Source: Candidatus Dojkabacteria bacterium (GTDB lineage Bacteria > Patescibacteriota > Dojkabacteria > GCA-002793355). Taken from it: a stretch of DNA of 36,114 nt. Under the pieces are notes generated by a model. It was not told the DNA's origin, ran no database searches, and worked only from the letters and a program-made list of their open reading frames with translations. The translations under genes and the position numbers were made by a program. The stretch lies in assembly GCA_015489595.1 (NCBI GenBank), contig WFZK01000006.1, positions 1 to 36,114 on the forward strand, in the 5' to 3' direction. Positions 1-6,575 of this stretch are shown piece after piece (position 1 is the first letter of the stretch; the number at the start of each line of letters is the position of its first letter).

Positions 1-224
1 GGGTTTGTGCCAAAACCTCTGTAGATTTCACGCCATAGCTTAATATAAGGGTGGTTTTTTATGTCTTCAAGGTTGTGTTTGGTCAGGAATTCTTTAAGTT
101 TTTTAAGCTTAAAATTCTCTAGTAGGTCGTTTGTGGTTCTATTGTCAACTCCTTGAGCGATTAAGACAGCGATGCGGAGTTCGGGATAATTTAGGACGAT
201 ATCTTCAGAGATTGTGAATTTCAC
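1..224 (-). CDS. B3/4-domain tRNA-binding/editing-like protein, C-terminus cut by window edge
   Basis: Only the first ~74 codons are inside the window; the rest lies before base 1. The reading frame opens at a GTG (222-224) just after an in-frame TGA and gives VKFTISEDIVLNYPELRIAV, later HPYIKLWREIYRGFGTNP. The combination of a leading PELRIAVLIAQG strand and a WRExYRxFG motif is typical of stand-alone B3/4-domain proteins, related to the editing domain of phenylalanyl-tRNA synthetase beta chain. Such proteins are presumed to bind or proofread charged tRNA, but their substrates are mostly unknown. It begins 11 nt after the stop of the GNAT gene and shows no Shine-Dalgarno sequence, so it is probably the second gene of that transcript. 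Family call is fairly sure, function is not. Confidence 0.7.
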   Translation of the reverse strand, partial: MKFTISEDIVLNYPELRIAVLIAQGVDNRTTNDLLENFKLKKLKEFLTKHNLEDIKNHPYIKLWREIYRGFGTN

Positions 225-235
225 TTTAAGTCACA

Positions 236-757
236 CTAATATTTAAGTTCTTTTATGAAGCCTTTCTCTTCGGCAGGAGGTATCCCGTATATCTCTTCTT
301 GTTGGTTCGGTGAGATTGGGGTAAAGCCGCGCCTCTTGTAGAATTCAATTGCGATTTGGTTCTTTGGGTGGACAAAGACAACGTATTGGAAGATTTTGGA
401 TCTTTTGAGAAAATCTTCACCTGCTTTGAGAACCTGAGTGCCTATGCCTTGGCCTATGTAATCTGGGTCGAGGTAGATTCTCCACAGTCTCCAGAGAGCT
501 TCCTTGAACGGTCCGATAAAGCAGAAGCCTATGATCTTGTTGTCATCTGTTTCTACTACAGTAGACCATCCGCCGTTTCGTTGTACCCACTCAAGGTGCT
601 TTTGGAGGGCATCAGGGGAGTAGTGTTGTTCTACGAAGTCCGTGATGAATTTTTCGTTAAAGATGTGCTTGTAAGTGAACAGCCATGATCTCTTAGCGAT
701 ATCGTAGATTTGGTGGAAGTCGGAAGGAGTAAGAGGTCGAATGGCGATGTTAGTCAT
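236..757 (-). CDS. GNAT family N-acetyltransferase
   Basis: A 173-residue single-domain acetyltransferase that would transfer an acetyl group from acetyl-CoA to an amine; the acceptor cannot be read from the sequence. Motif A, the CoA pyrophosphate loop, is visible at about residues 93-110 as RIYLDPDYIGQGIGTQVL with the Q-x-x-G-x-G/A signature at Q103. Motif B follows as NQIAIEFYKRRGF at 133-145, the usual C-terminal alpha4-beta7 element. Length is normal for the family. The ATG at 755-757 lies 5 nt downstream of a TATAAT on the minus strand (763-768), so it should be translated from a leaderless mRNA that continues into the B3/4 gene. Candidates for its target include ribosomal proteins, small amines or antibiotics; none is favoured. 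Confidence 0.88.
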   Translation of the reverse strand: MTNIAIRPLTPSDFHQIYDIAKRSWLFTYKHIFNEKFITDFVEQHYSPDALQKHLEWVQRNGGWSTVVETDDNKIIGFCFIGPFKEALWRLWRIYLDPDYIGQGIGTQVLKAGEDFLKRSKIFQYVVFVHPKNQIAIEFYKRRGFTPISPNQQEEIYGIPPAEEKGFIKELKY

Positions 758-762
758 TAGTA

Positions 763-768
763 ATTATA
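763..768 (-). promoter_or_regulatory. -10 box of GNAT gene
   Basis: TATAAT on the minus strand ends 5 nt before the ATG of the acetyltransferase gene. No convincing -35 is seen at 16-18 nt. Confidence 0.55.
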
Positions 769-838
769 CCTGATATTGCCCCCGAGGGATTAGCAAGCTC
801 CTTTCTTTTTACGGTAGTGAGAAGCTATACGACTGCTT

Positions 839-1171
839 TTAAAACACCCTCCCCCCTAACGGCACCTCTTTTTCAGGCACTACGAGAATTGCCCTTCCCT
901 CCTTATCCGGGAATCCTAGTGTGAGCACGTCGGAGTATTCAGGGCCTATCTTTAGCGGAGGAAGATTAACCACTGCTGCAACGAGTTTGCCTTTTAGTTC
1001 TTCTTTGGAGTAATGGGTAAATTGCCCAATTGATTGTTTAATTCCTAGCTTAGGATCAAAGTCTATCTTTAGAAGGTAAGAGGGCTTTCTAGCTTCGGGA
1101 TAATCATAGACTTCAATAATTTTCCCGACTCTGATATCTACTTTTTGAAAATCGGATATGGTTATGGGCAT
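839..1171 (-). CDS. csaA: CsaA-like tRNA-binding (EMAPII/OB-fold) protein
   Basis: A 110-residue protein, exactly the length of stand-alone CsaA-type proteins. It consists of one OB-fold tRNA-binding domain homologous to the C-terminal domain of methionyl-tRNA synthetase and to Arc1p/EMAPII. Diagnostic segments are FQKVDIRVGKIIEV at 8-21, an SxQ-like SIGQFTHY at 47-54, GKLVAAVVNLPP at 61-72 and LGFPDKEGRAILVVPEKEVPLG near the C-terminus. In other bacteria CsaA binds tRNA as a dimer and has been proposed to act as an export chaperone; here it could equally be a trans-acting tRNA-binding partner of MetRS. Its own promoter (TTGTAT-N17-TACAAT) separates it from the upstream regulator gene. Confidence 0.85.
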   Translation of the reverse strand: MPITISDFQKVDIRVGKIIEVYDYPEARKPSYLLKIDFDPKLGIKQSIGQFTHYSKEELKGKLVAAVVNLPPLKIGPEYSDVLTLGFPDKEGRAILVVPEKEVPLGGRVF

Positions 1172-1178
1172 GATGGGA

Positions 1179-1207
1179 ATTGTAAGTTAGATTGTTGTCG
1201 CATACAA
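1179..1207 (-). promoter_or_regulatory. Promoter of csaA-like gene
   Basis: On the minus strand TTGTAT (1202-1207) and TACAAT (1179-1184) are separated by 17 nt. The -10 ends 7 nt before the ATG at 1171, so the transcript should be leaderless or nearly so. Confidence 0.6.
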
Positions 1208-1266
1208 GAAGTGAGGCCCTGAACTACGTTTAGTTATACGATGTAGGAAGCATTTTCTTAAGGTTC

Positions 1267-2046
1267 TCACTTTGCCACATAATTCCACAGCGCATAAAAT
1301 ATCTGCTTCTGCGTTTTGGCTATCTCCTGGTTATATATTTCAAGGCCGAAAAGTTCACCTTTGTAAAAGTAATAGAATGCGCAAACATTGTTGTATATGT
1401 AAACGTCGTGGTTAAATTCGATTACCGAAGCTGGGATTATTTTCCTTTGATAATACTTTTCATAGCCTTTTACTTTTGTAAATTCTTCTATAGGCTGGAA
1501 GTTTTCATTTTGAATCTCGCGGTTGTAGATCTTTCTTCTGACTATTTCTTGTCTGAGCTCTTCTGCGAATCTTCTGCCTACGCTTTCGTTCCAGTTTAAA
1601 TAGCCGTACCCTACTATTTCGTATTCTGCGCGTAGGGTGTTCCACAAGACTTGTTTGAGGCCGCGAACGCCTTTGTAATACAAGATTTTAGTGGCTTTAA
1701 TCTTGGTAGGGTGGACTAGTAGGTCTAGGAACTTAAGTACTAAGGGGAGGTCCTTGCGAAGGGATTCGACTTGTTGTTCTTTTTCTTTAAGAAGAAGTCT
1801 TAATGCCTCAGGTGAAGCAGCGCGGACCCGTTTCCCTCTGTAGTCTACTACTTCTTCTATTAGCCCTAGTTTCTCTAATCGTGCGCATAATCTGTAAAGA
1901 GTTGTTCGGTTAATGCCGGTTATTCTTGAAAGCTCAAGAAGGCTCAAGTCTCCCTTTTCGAAAAGCGTAAGGTAGGTCAGGGCTTCTTTTTTAGAGAGAT
2001 CGAATTCAGCTAAGAGGGTTATGAGACGTTCTTTGTTCATGGACAT
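1267..2046 (-). CDS. TrmB family transcriptional regulator
   Basis: A 259-residue DNA-binding regulator. Residues about 1-75 form the TrmB-type winged helix (LLAEFDLSKKEALTYLTLFE, then SLLELSRITGINRTTLYRLCARLEKLGLIEEV), followed by a helical stretch and a C-terminal sensor-like region of about 150 residues (ILYYKGVRGLKQVLWNTL to the end) as in TrmB-like proteins of archaea and CPR bacteria. The ligand is unknown. The frame stays open back to 2082, but an extended -10 promoter occupies that stretch, so the ATG at 2044-2046, 7 nt after the -10 box, is chosen. It is divergent from the dehydrogenase-like gene at 2247, which together with shared TGTACG motifs suggests that it regulates that gene and itself. 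Confidence 0.82.
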   Translation of the reverse strand: MSMNKERLITLLAEFDLSKKEALTYLTLFEKGDLSLLELSRITGINRTTLYRLCARLEKLGLIEEVVDYRGKRVRAASPEALRLLLKEKEQQVESLRKDLPLVLKFLDLLVHPTKIKATKILYYKGVRGLKQVLWNTLRAEYEIVGYGYLNWNESVGRRFAEELRQEIVRRKIYNREIQNENFQPIEEFTKVKGYEKYYQRKIIPASVIEFNHDVYIYNNVCAFYYFYKGELFGLEIYNQEIAKTQKQIFYALWNYVAK

Positions 2047-2053
2047 TAACAAC

Positions 2054-2082
2054 ATTCTAGCAGAAATTAACGTACATATCAA
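2054..2082 (-). promoter_or_regulatory. Promoter of TrmB-type regulator
   Basis: Minus-strand TTGATA (2077-2082), 17 nt spacer, TGC-TAGAAT (-10 at 2054-2059), i.e. an extended -10. The ATG at 2046 is 7 nt downstream. The motif TGTACGT (2070-2076) sits in the spacer next to the -35. Confidence 0.7.
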
Positions 2083-2148
2083 GTTTATTGTTCAGATTAA
2101 CTCTCTTCTGTGTACGCGAAGGTAGGTGGCTTCTAGCTTTATGTACGC
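2070..2148. promoter_or_regulatory. Possible operator: three TGTACG motifs between divergent genes
   Basis: TGTACGC occurs on the plus strand at 2111-2117 and 2142-2148 and TGTACGT on the minus strand at 2070-2076, inside the regulator's own promoter. Three copies of a 6-mer within 80 bp of a divergent regulator/target pair are suggestive of regulator binding sites. This is inference only. Confidence 0.3.
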
Positions 2149-2246
2149 AGCTTCACTGTCGAGCTTGTTCAGGCCCTGATACAACTATTAGACTGATCTC
2201 ATTAAAATTGTTTAAAATCATGTTGAATTAACTGGACATCATCAAG

Positions 2247-3188
2247 ATGAAAATCGCCATCTTAGCACCTAGGAAAGAATTTAAAAAAGAGCAATTGGCC
2301 AAACTTAAAGCTCAAGGAGACATTGTTTTTGTCAAAGAGAGGAAGGAGTATCCTTTAGCTTATCTGAAAAAATTGGTTAGAGGGTCAGATATACTTGCTG
2401 TCGACCCCGATATCTTAGGAGGTTTTGAGGCAGCTTGGCCACGGCTGAGGGAGATTATCGATTCTACTCCTAGCATAAAAGGTTTGGCTCTGGCTACTAC
2501 TTCTACCGAGTATATTGATCTTGAGTATTGTGCCGAGAAGGAGATTCGGGTGGCGAATGTTCCGGGCTATGCTACTGAAGCAGTGGCTGAGCATACTATT
2601 GGGATGATTATTGGTGCGCTTAAGCGGATTTTCCTTTCAGATAGGAGAGAACAGAAAGGTAATTTTAGGCTTGAAATGGGCTATGAGTTAGTAGGGAAGA
2701 CTTTAGGTGTTATTGGCTTAGGGCGCATAGGTACTAGGGTCGCTAAGCTTGCGCGTTGTCTGGGGATGAGGGTGTTCGGATACAACAGAACCCCTAAAAA
2801 GATTCCTGGCATAAAATTGGTTCCTCTAGAGACGCTTTACAGACAATCTGATGTTATCTCTCTTCACCTTGCTGCGATCGATGAGACCAAGGGATTTATC
2901 GACAGAAGTGCTCTTTTGAAGATGAAAAAAGGGGTATTCATTATAAATCTGGCCAGCAGGTGGGTTGTGGATGAAAAGGCTATGGCTTACGCTTTAAAGA
3001 CAGGTCGCGTTGATTCATATGTATATGAAGGGGATGATTTAAATAGCGGCCCGCTTGCCGGTATCGAAAGAGCTTTGGGGTTTAGGCAGTTTGGCTGGTA
3101 TACCAAAGAAGCGCTAGAGAGAGCAATTCAGATTTGGGTGGAGCAGATCCAAAATATAAGTCATCATTTGGCTACTAAAAGACATTAG
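2247..3188 (+). CDS. D-isomer-specific 2-hydroxyacid dehydrogenase-like protein, catalytic residues altered
   Basis: A 313-residue protein of the D-2-hydroxyacid dehydrogenase superfamily (relatives: phosphoglycerate, lactate and glyoxylate reductases). The NAD-binding half is intact: AVAEHTIGMIIGALKR, then TLGVIGLGRIGTRVAKLAR (GxGxxG) at about 152-170 and the basic RTP after the second strand. The catalytic half is not: aligning NLASRWVVDE to the family's N-T-A-R-G-G-x-V-D-E puts Ser237 where the substrate-binding Arg should be, Asp263 replaces the Glu, and RQFGWYT puts Gln281 at the position of the His. So it may be an NAD(H)-binding sensor or binding protein rather than an active enzyme. 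A neighbouring Arg238 could substitute for the lost Arg. It is divergent from a TrmB regulator. Superfamily certain, activity doubtful. Confidence 0.85.
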   Translation: MKIAILAPRKEFKKEQLAKLKAQGDIVFVKERKEYPLAYLKKLVRGSDILAVDPDILGGFEAAWPRLREIIDSTPSIKGLALATTSTEYIDLEYCAEKEIRVANVPGYATEAVAEHTIGMIIGALKRIFLSDRREQKGNFRLEMGYELVGKTLGVIGLGRIGTRVAKLARCLGMRVFGYNRTPKKIPGIKLVPLETLYRQSDVISLHLAAIDETKGFIDRSALLKMKKGVFIINLASRWVVDEKAMAYALKTGRVDSYVYEGDDLNSGPLAGIERALGFRQFGWYTKEALERAIQIWVEQIQNISHHLATKRH

Positions 3189-3217
3189 TTCTTCCTGTCA
3201 CAGGAGGTGTCTAGTGC

Positions 3218-3372
3218 TTGGGACTGGGAGAAAATATAGGAATGCTTACCCTCTAAAATAGGTTGCCTTACCCGTGGTAGCGAAAGATTGTCTGTTAACA
3301 GGAAGATTTAAAACAGTCAGAGGAACGATAGTTTGAGGGGCTGGGCCAAAAATTGATTTTCGCCCCAGCCCC
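3218..3372 (+). repeat. REPIN-like composite repeat, copy 1 (first palindrome decayed)
   Basis: The segment from 3260 (AGGTTGCCTTAC) to 3372 aligns along its length with 20365-20479: shared blocks AGGTTGCCTTAC, GATTTAAAAC and GGGGCTGGG, with many scattered substitutions. Just before it, 3218-3237 (TTGGGACTGGGAGAAAATAT) resembles the left arm of the perfect palindrome preceding copy 2, but the right arm is missing. The 3' palindrome is intact: GGGGCTGGG (3337-3345) pairs with CCCAGCCCC (3364-3372) and an inner AAAAT/ATTTT pairs in the loop. TTTT follows, so this end may also terminate transcription. It fills most of the gap between the dehydrogenase-like gene and the Stealth gene. Confidence 0.65.
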
Positions 3373-3376
3373 TTTT
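3337..3376 (+). terminator. Possible terminator formed by the repeat's 3' palindrome
   Basis: A 9-bp GC-rich stem plus an inner A/T stem followed directly by TTTT. It lies about 150 nt after the stop of the dehydrogenase-like gene and before the next promoter, so it could insulate the two units. Other members of the repeat family lack the T-run, so termination is a secondary reading. Confidence 0.4.
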
Positions 3377-3403
3377 AGTAAGGGAGCTGTTGTTAACTTA
3401 CGC

Positions 3404-3409
3404 TATAAT
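3404..3409 (+). promoter_or_regulatory. -10 box of Stealth gene
   Basis: TATAAT without a clear -35. Unlike most genes here it lies 32 nt before the start codon (GTG 3442), so this transcript would carry a short 5' leader of about 25 nt. Confidence 0.45.
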
Positions 3410-3441
3410 ACAGCAATTACTTAATTTCTTAGTGTAATTAC

Positions 3442-4482
3442 GTGTCTTCCGATAGATCACAAGATATCGACATTGTAATCCTCTGGGTCGACGCTAACGA
3501 TCCTGAGTGGCGAAAGGATTTTGAGAAATATGCGAAACAAGAGAAGAATAAAGACATAGTGCTTCAAAAATACCAAGATATTGGAACCTTGAAGTACATC
3601 TTCCGCGGTATTGAGAGATTTATGCCGTGGTATCGCAAGGTGCATCTTGTAACCTATGGTCACTATCCTAAGTGGCTTAATTTAAAACACCCTCGACTGC
3701 AGTTAGTTGCTCACAAGCAGATATTTAAAGATCCAAGCCTGCTGCCGGTGTTTAATTCTGCTGCAATAGAGGTAAATCTACATCGAATTCCAGGGCTTGC
3801 CGAAAGGTTTGTGTATTTCAACGACGATATGTTGGTGATCTCTCCGGTGAAGCAAAGCAGGTTTTTTAAAAATGGCCTGCCCCGGGATTTTTTAGTGTTT
3901 TCTCCTCTCGTATACGATATCGATAGCAACTTCTGGCCCTCTATCTATGCCACAATGTCGCTTATTTACAGGCATATAATTAATAAGCTAGGATACAGGA
4001 GGTGGCTTTTTAAGCAGCTCCGAAAGCTTTTTACTTTAAAATACCCTTTAAGCTGGAATATTCGTAATCTTTTAGCCTTTATTATTCCGTTTCCGCTGTT
4101 TAAAATGTATCATTCCCCGCAGCCTTATCTAAAAAGGCATTTTCAGGAGGTAGAACGAGTGTTTAAGGAGCAGGTAGAGCTGGTGGCGCGTACTAGGTTT
4201 AAGGAGTGGTACAGTACAAGCCAATACCTTGTCAGGTTCTATATGCTGGCTAAAGGAGAGTTTTCCCCCCATGCCCCTTCTGATACATACTGGGCTCCAG
4301 TAGAGTCCTTAGAGGAAGCTAGACATCATATTAGGGTGTTAGAGTCTTCTGGGAGGCGGTATCGATTCGTCTGTTTTAATGATGGAAAACGAGTGCCGGT
4401 GAAAGATTTTCCTAAGTATAGGCAGACCCTTGCTCAATACTTAGAGGGGATACTTCCGAAGAAAAGTAATTTTGAGATCTAA
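3442..4482 (+). CDS. Stealth family sugar-phosphate transferase
   Basis: A 346-residue protein of the Stealth family, which includes capsule hexose-1-phosphoryltransferases of bacteria and the animal GlcNAc-1-phosphotransferase. Members move a sugar phosphate from a UDP-sugar onto a glycan. Conserved region CR1 is the N-terminal IDIVILWVDANDPEWRK, CR2 spans DIGTLKYIFRGIERFMPWYRKV through NSAAIEVNLHRIPGLAERFVYFNDDM with the FNDD signature, CR3 is the central hydrophobic/basic part, and CR4 is the closing SGRRYRFVCFNDGKRV. The GTG start is forced by an in-frame TAG at 3430-3432. The GT4 glycosyltransferase gene follows after 8 nt with a Shine-Dalgarno, so the two probably build one surface phosphoglycan. 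Confidence 0.87.
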   Translation: MSSDRSQDIDIVILWVDANDPEWRKDFEKYAKQEKNKDIVLQKYQDIGTLKYIFRGIERFMPWYRKVHLVTYGHYPKWLNLKHPRLQLVAHKQIFKDPSLLPVFNSAAIEVNLHRIPGLAERFVYFNDDMLVISPVKQSRFFKNGLPRDFLVFSPLVYDIDSNFWPSIYATMSLIYRHIINKLGYRRWLFKQLRKLFTLKYPLSWNIRNLLAFIIPFPLFKMYHSPQPYLKRHFQEVERVFKEQVELVARTRFKEWYSTSQYLVRFYMLAKGEFSPHAPSDTYWAPVESLEEARHHIRVLESSGRRYRFVCFNDGKRVPVKDFPKYRQTLAQYLEGILPKKSNFEI

Positions 4483-4486
4483 GAGG
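4481..4486 (+). promoter_or_regulatory. Shine-Dalgarno for GT4 gene
   Basis: AAGAGG overlaps the Stealth stop codon and lies 4 nt before ATG 4491. It is one of the few clear ribosome-binding sites in the window and belongs to an operon-internal gene, in contrast to the leaderless promoter-proximal genes. Confidence 0.5.
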
Positions 4487-4490
4487 TAAC

Positions 4491-5741
4491 ATGAAGAAAC
4501 CTTTACTTATTCACATGGTCCCGTTCCTTTCATATGGAGGGGCGGAAAAGGTGGCCGCCTTGCTGGCATATAAAGGTGGCGGGTTTACCCAGCGTATCTT
4601 AATGTTTTTGAACAAGCAGACTTATGAAACGTCGGTACCCGTTGATAAATTCGCTGGGGTTGAGCTTTTAACTAATCATAAAGTGTTTTACAAACAGTAC
4701 GGTATCATAAAAAAGATTCATAAGGCCTTAATTGTGTTTCTGTATTCTATTTTTCTTTATAGATACCTGGTAAATAAGAAGCCTGATGTTATAGTGATTC
4801 ACTCTGAGGTCATTCGTAGAATCTTGGTAGTGACCTTTTACCTGAACAAAGTTTTTGGTTTGATTAAGGGATGGCCTAAAGTAGTGGTAGTATTGCATTC
4901 TGCCACTTTTGTGACTTCTACTTTTAGAAAACTTTTCCCAGATACCCTTTACATAGCTCCCAGCGTGGGTATAAAGGGATACTATGAATATGAGCATCCA
5001 GAGTTAAAGAATAAGATTAGGGTTGTACCCAATCCTTACGACCCGCGAATTATAAAACTTGCTCAACACAGGATAAATGCTGAACATTTGAGACTCTTTA
5101 GGGAAGCTCGGAAAAGTTTAAAATTAATCAATATCGGGGCGCTGACCTTGGGGAAAGCTCAATGGCATTTTATCCGTGGAGTTTGGTATTTGAATAGGGT
5201 TTTAGGGATCAATACTCATGGATTTATTCTAGGTGCAGATGGTGCTCTGTCCCGGCGACTCAAACAATTAGCTCAAGATCTAAGCATCTCCTCGCATGTA
5301 CATTTTCTGGGCTTTCAAGCGAACCCCTATAAGTATTTAAAAAGGATGGACATATTCTGGTTCACTACCTTAAGCGAAGTTTTACCTCTCGTACTCTTGG
5401 AATCTATGATTCTTAAAGTTCCCATCGTTTCCACAGACGTAGTCACTGGTCCGCGTGAGATCTTGGGATACTCTACTGACTATTCTGAGCTTTTGCATGA
5501 TAGATTTGTAGTAACTAAATATGGGGTTTTAACGCCTGCCATGGAAGATAAGTTCCTTACCACAGAACCATTGACTCCAGCTGAAAAATTAAACATAGAA
5601 GCTATTGTGAAACTTTATAAAGATAAAAAATTATACGAGTCTATCAGAGAAAATGCTTATGTATATGCCAGAAAAGAGTATTCTATAAAGAGAGTTAGGC
5701 GTTTATACAATTCTTATTTTGAGAAGATTTTAGCAAGTTGA
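4491..5741 (+). CDS. Glycosyltransferase, GT4 (GT-B fold)
   Basis: A 416-residue GT-B glycosyltransferase that would add a sugar from a nucleotide-sugar donor to a growing glycan at the cytoplasmic membrane. The N-terminal acceptor domain starts with the GT4 glycine-rich loop MVPFLSYGGAEKVAALLA (about 10-27). A linker with VVPNPYDPRII precedes the donor domain, which has GALTLGKAQWHF, FILGADGALSRRLKQLAQDL and HVHFLGFQANPYKYLKRMDIF. The E-x7-E motif is in LSEVLPLVLLESMILKVPIVSTD, followed by GPREIL. Donor and linkage cannot be predicted. It is the second gene of the Stealth transcript. A hydrophobic stretch near residues 80-95 may associate it with the membrane. Confidence 0.88.
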   Translation: MKKPLLIHMVPFLSYGGAEKVAALLAYKGGGFTQRILMFLNKQTYETSVPVDKFAGVELLTNHKVFYKQYGIIKKIHKALIVFLYSIFLYRYLVNKKPDVIVIHSEVIRRILVVTFYLNKVFGLIKGWPKVVVVLHSATFVTSTFRKLFPDTLYIAPSVGIKGYYEYEHPELKNKIRVVPNPYDPRIIKLAQHRINAEHLRLFREARKSLKLINIGALTLGKAQWHFIRGVWYLNRVLGINTHGFILGADGALSRRLKQLAQDLSISSHVHFLGFQANPYKYLKRMDIFWFTTLSEVLPLVLLESMILKVPIVSTDVVTGPREILGYSTDYSELLHDRFVVTKYGVLTPAMEDKFLTTEPLTPAEKLNIEAIVKLYKDKKLYESIRENAYVYARKEYSIKRVRRLYNSYFEKILAS

Positions 5742-5766
5742 GGAGGTAGCAGAGGTAAAGTATAAT
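5738..5766 (+). promoter_or_regulatory. Promoter of CPBP protease gene
   Basis: TTGAGG (5738-5743) and TATAAT (5761-5766) are 17 nt apart. The -35 overlaps the stop codon of the preceding glycosyltransferase gene (TGA 5739-5741). The -10 is 8 nt before ATG 5775. Confidence 0.65.
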
Positions 5767-5774
5767 AGGTGTCT

Positions 5775-6533
5775 ATGTTGAGAAATACCTATATTTTGTT
5801 CGGAATCTTCGTGGTGGTAAGTCTGTTAGAGCCTGCCTTTTTATTCCTCTCTGCCATATACCTTAAACCTCCGGCTATTATCCTGTCCCATCTCACCCAC
5901 ATAGGCGGGCTTATTACTTCGATCGTGGCGCTGTTGGCACTGCGCCTTAGTGGAATTTCTTTAAGCCAGATTGGTATTAATTTTTCTAGTTTAAAAAAGG
6001 CTATAAAATGGTCGAGCGTAGCGTGGTTTCTTATTGGCGCAGTGTTGGGGGTGGGTATGTTGTTTGTTCCGGATGGTGCAGTCAAGGTCACCTCTGTTGG
6101 AACTATCATTAAGTTTTATCTATTCGTAGGATTGCCTGAAGAGCTGTTGTTTAGGGGCTATTTCTTTACCTGGCTTTTTGAATTTTTTAAGCTAAAAGTC
6201 ACAGCGAAGAGGGCGAAGGTTATCGCATTGGTTGGAAGTAGTTTAATCTTTGCCTTAAGTCATATTCCGCAGCGTCTGCTAGTGGCAAAGATGGCGCTAA
6301 ATCTTGGCCTGGTGGTCAGCTTGGTTAAGGTGATGGTTGATGGATTTATTGCAGGCTGGATCTTTATGCGGACTAGAAATATCTGGTTCACCGGTATATG
6401 GCATGGAGGGGTAGATAATCCGATTTTTAGTTTAAGCGGCCATAAGGATCTTACAGGGTGGGTTGTGACATTGGTTTATTTGGGGGTCGCGGAAGCTCTC
6501 CGAAGGAGAACTGAGGAGCAAGTTGGCAAGTAG
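5775..6533 (+). CDS. CPBP family glutamic intramembrane protease
   Basis: A 252-residue polytopic membrane protein of the CPBP/Abi family (Rce1-like), which cleaves substrates within the membrane. Catalytic motif 1 is EE(x3)R in GLPEELLFRGYFF (E122, E123, R127), motif 2 is the F(x3)H of FALSHIP (H163), and motif 3 is the H(x3)D/N of GIWHGGVDNPI (H210, D214/N215), so all expected residues are present. Several hydrophobic helices surround them. A GTG at 5769 in the same frame lies before the expected transcription start; the ATG at 5775, 8 nt after TATAAT, is preferred. Bacterial members process peptides such as bacteriocins or act in maturation or immunity; with a glycan locus upstream the substrate here is unknown. 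Confidence 0.87.
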   Translation: MLRNTYILFGIFVVVSLLEPAFLFLSAIYLKPPAIILSHLTHIGGLITSIVALLALRLSGISLSQIGINFSSLKKAIKWSSVAWFLIGAVLGVGMLFVPDGAVKVTSVGTIIKFYLFVGLPEELLFRGYFFTWLFEFFKLKVTAKRAKVIALVGSSLIFALSHIPQRLLVAKMALNLGLVVSLVKVMVDGFIAGWIFMRTRNIWFTGIWHGGVDNPIFSLSGHKDLTGWVVTLVYLGVAEALRRRTEEQVGK

Positions 6534-6575
6534 TTAACCTCGGCTCTTGGAGGCCATCACCTAATGGGTAACTTA

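Noticed and set aside
356-688. 110-codon plus-strand frame opposite the GNAT gene
   Set aside because: Antisense shadow of a gene with clear GNAT motifs; its own sequence has no recognisable domain.
5739-5741. UGA read as glycine (code 25)
   Set aside because: TGA ends the GT4, uvrA, PEGA, twin-GHKL and DUF4012 genes at the expected domain ends, so it is a normal stop.
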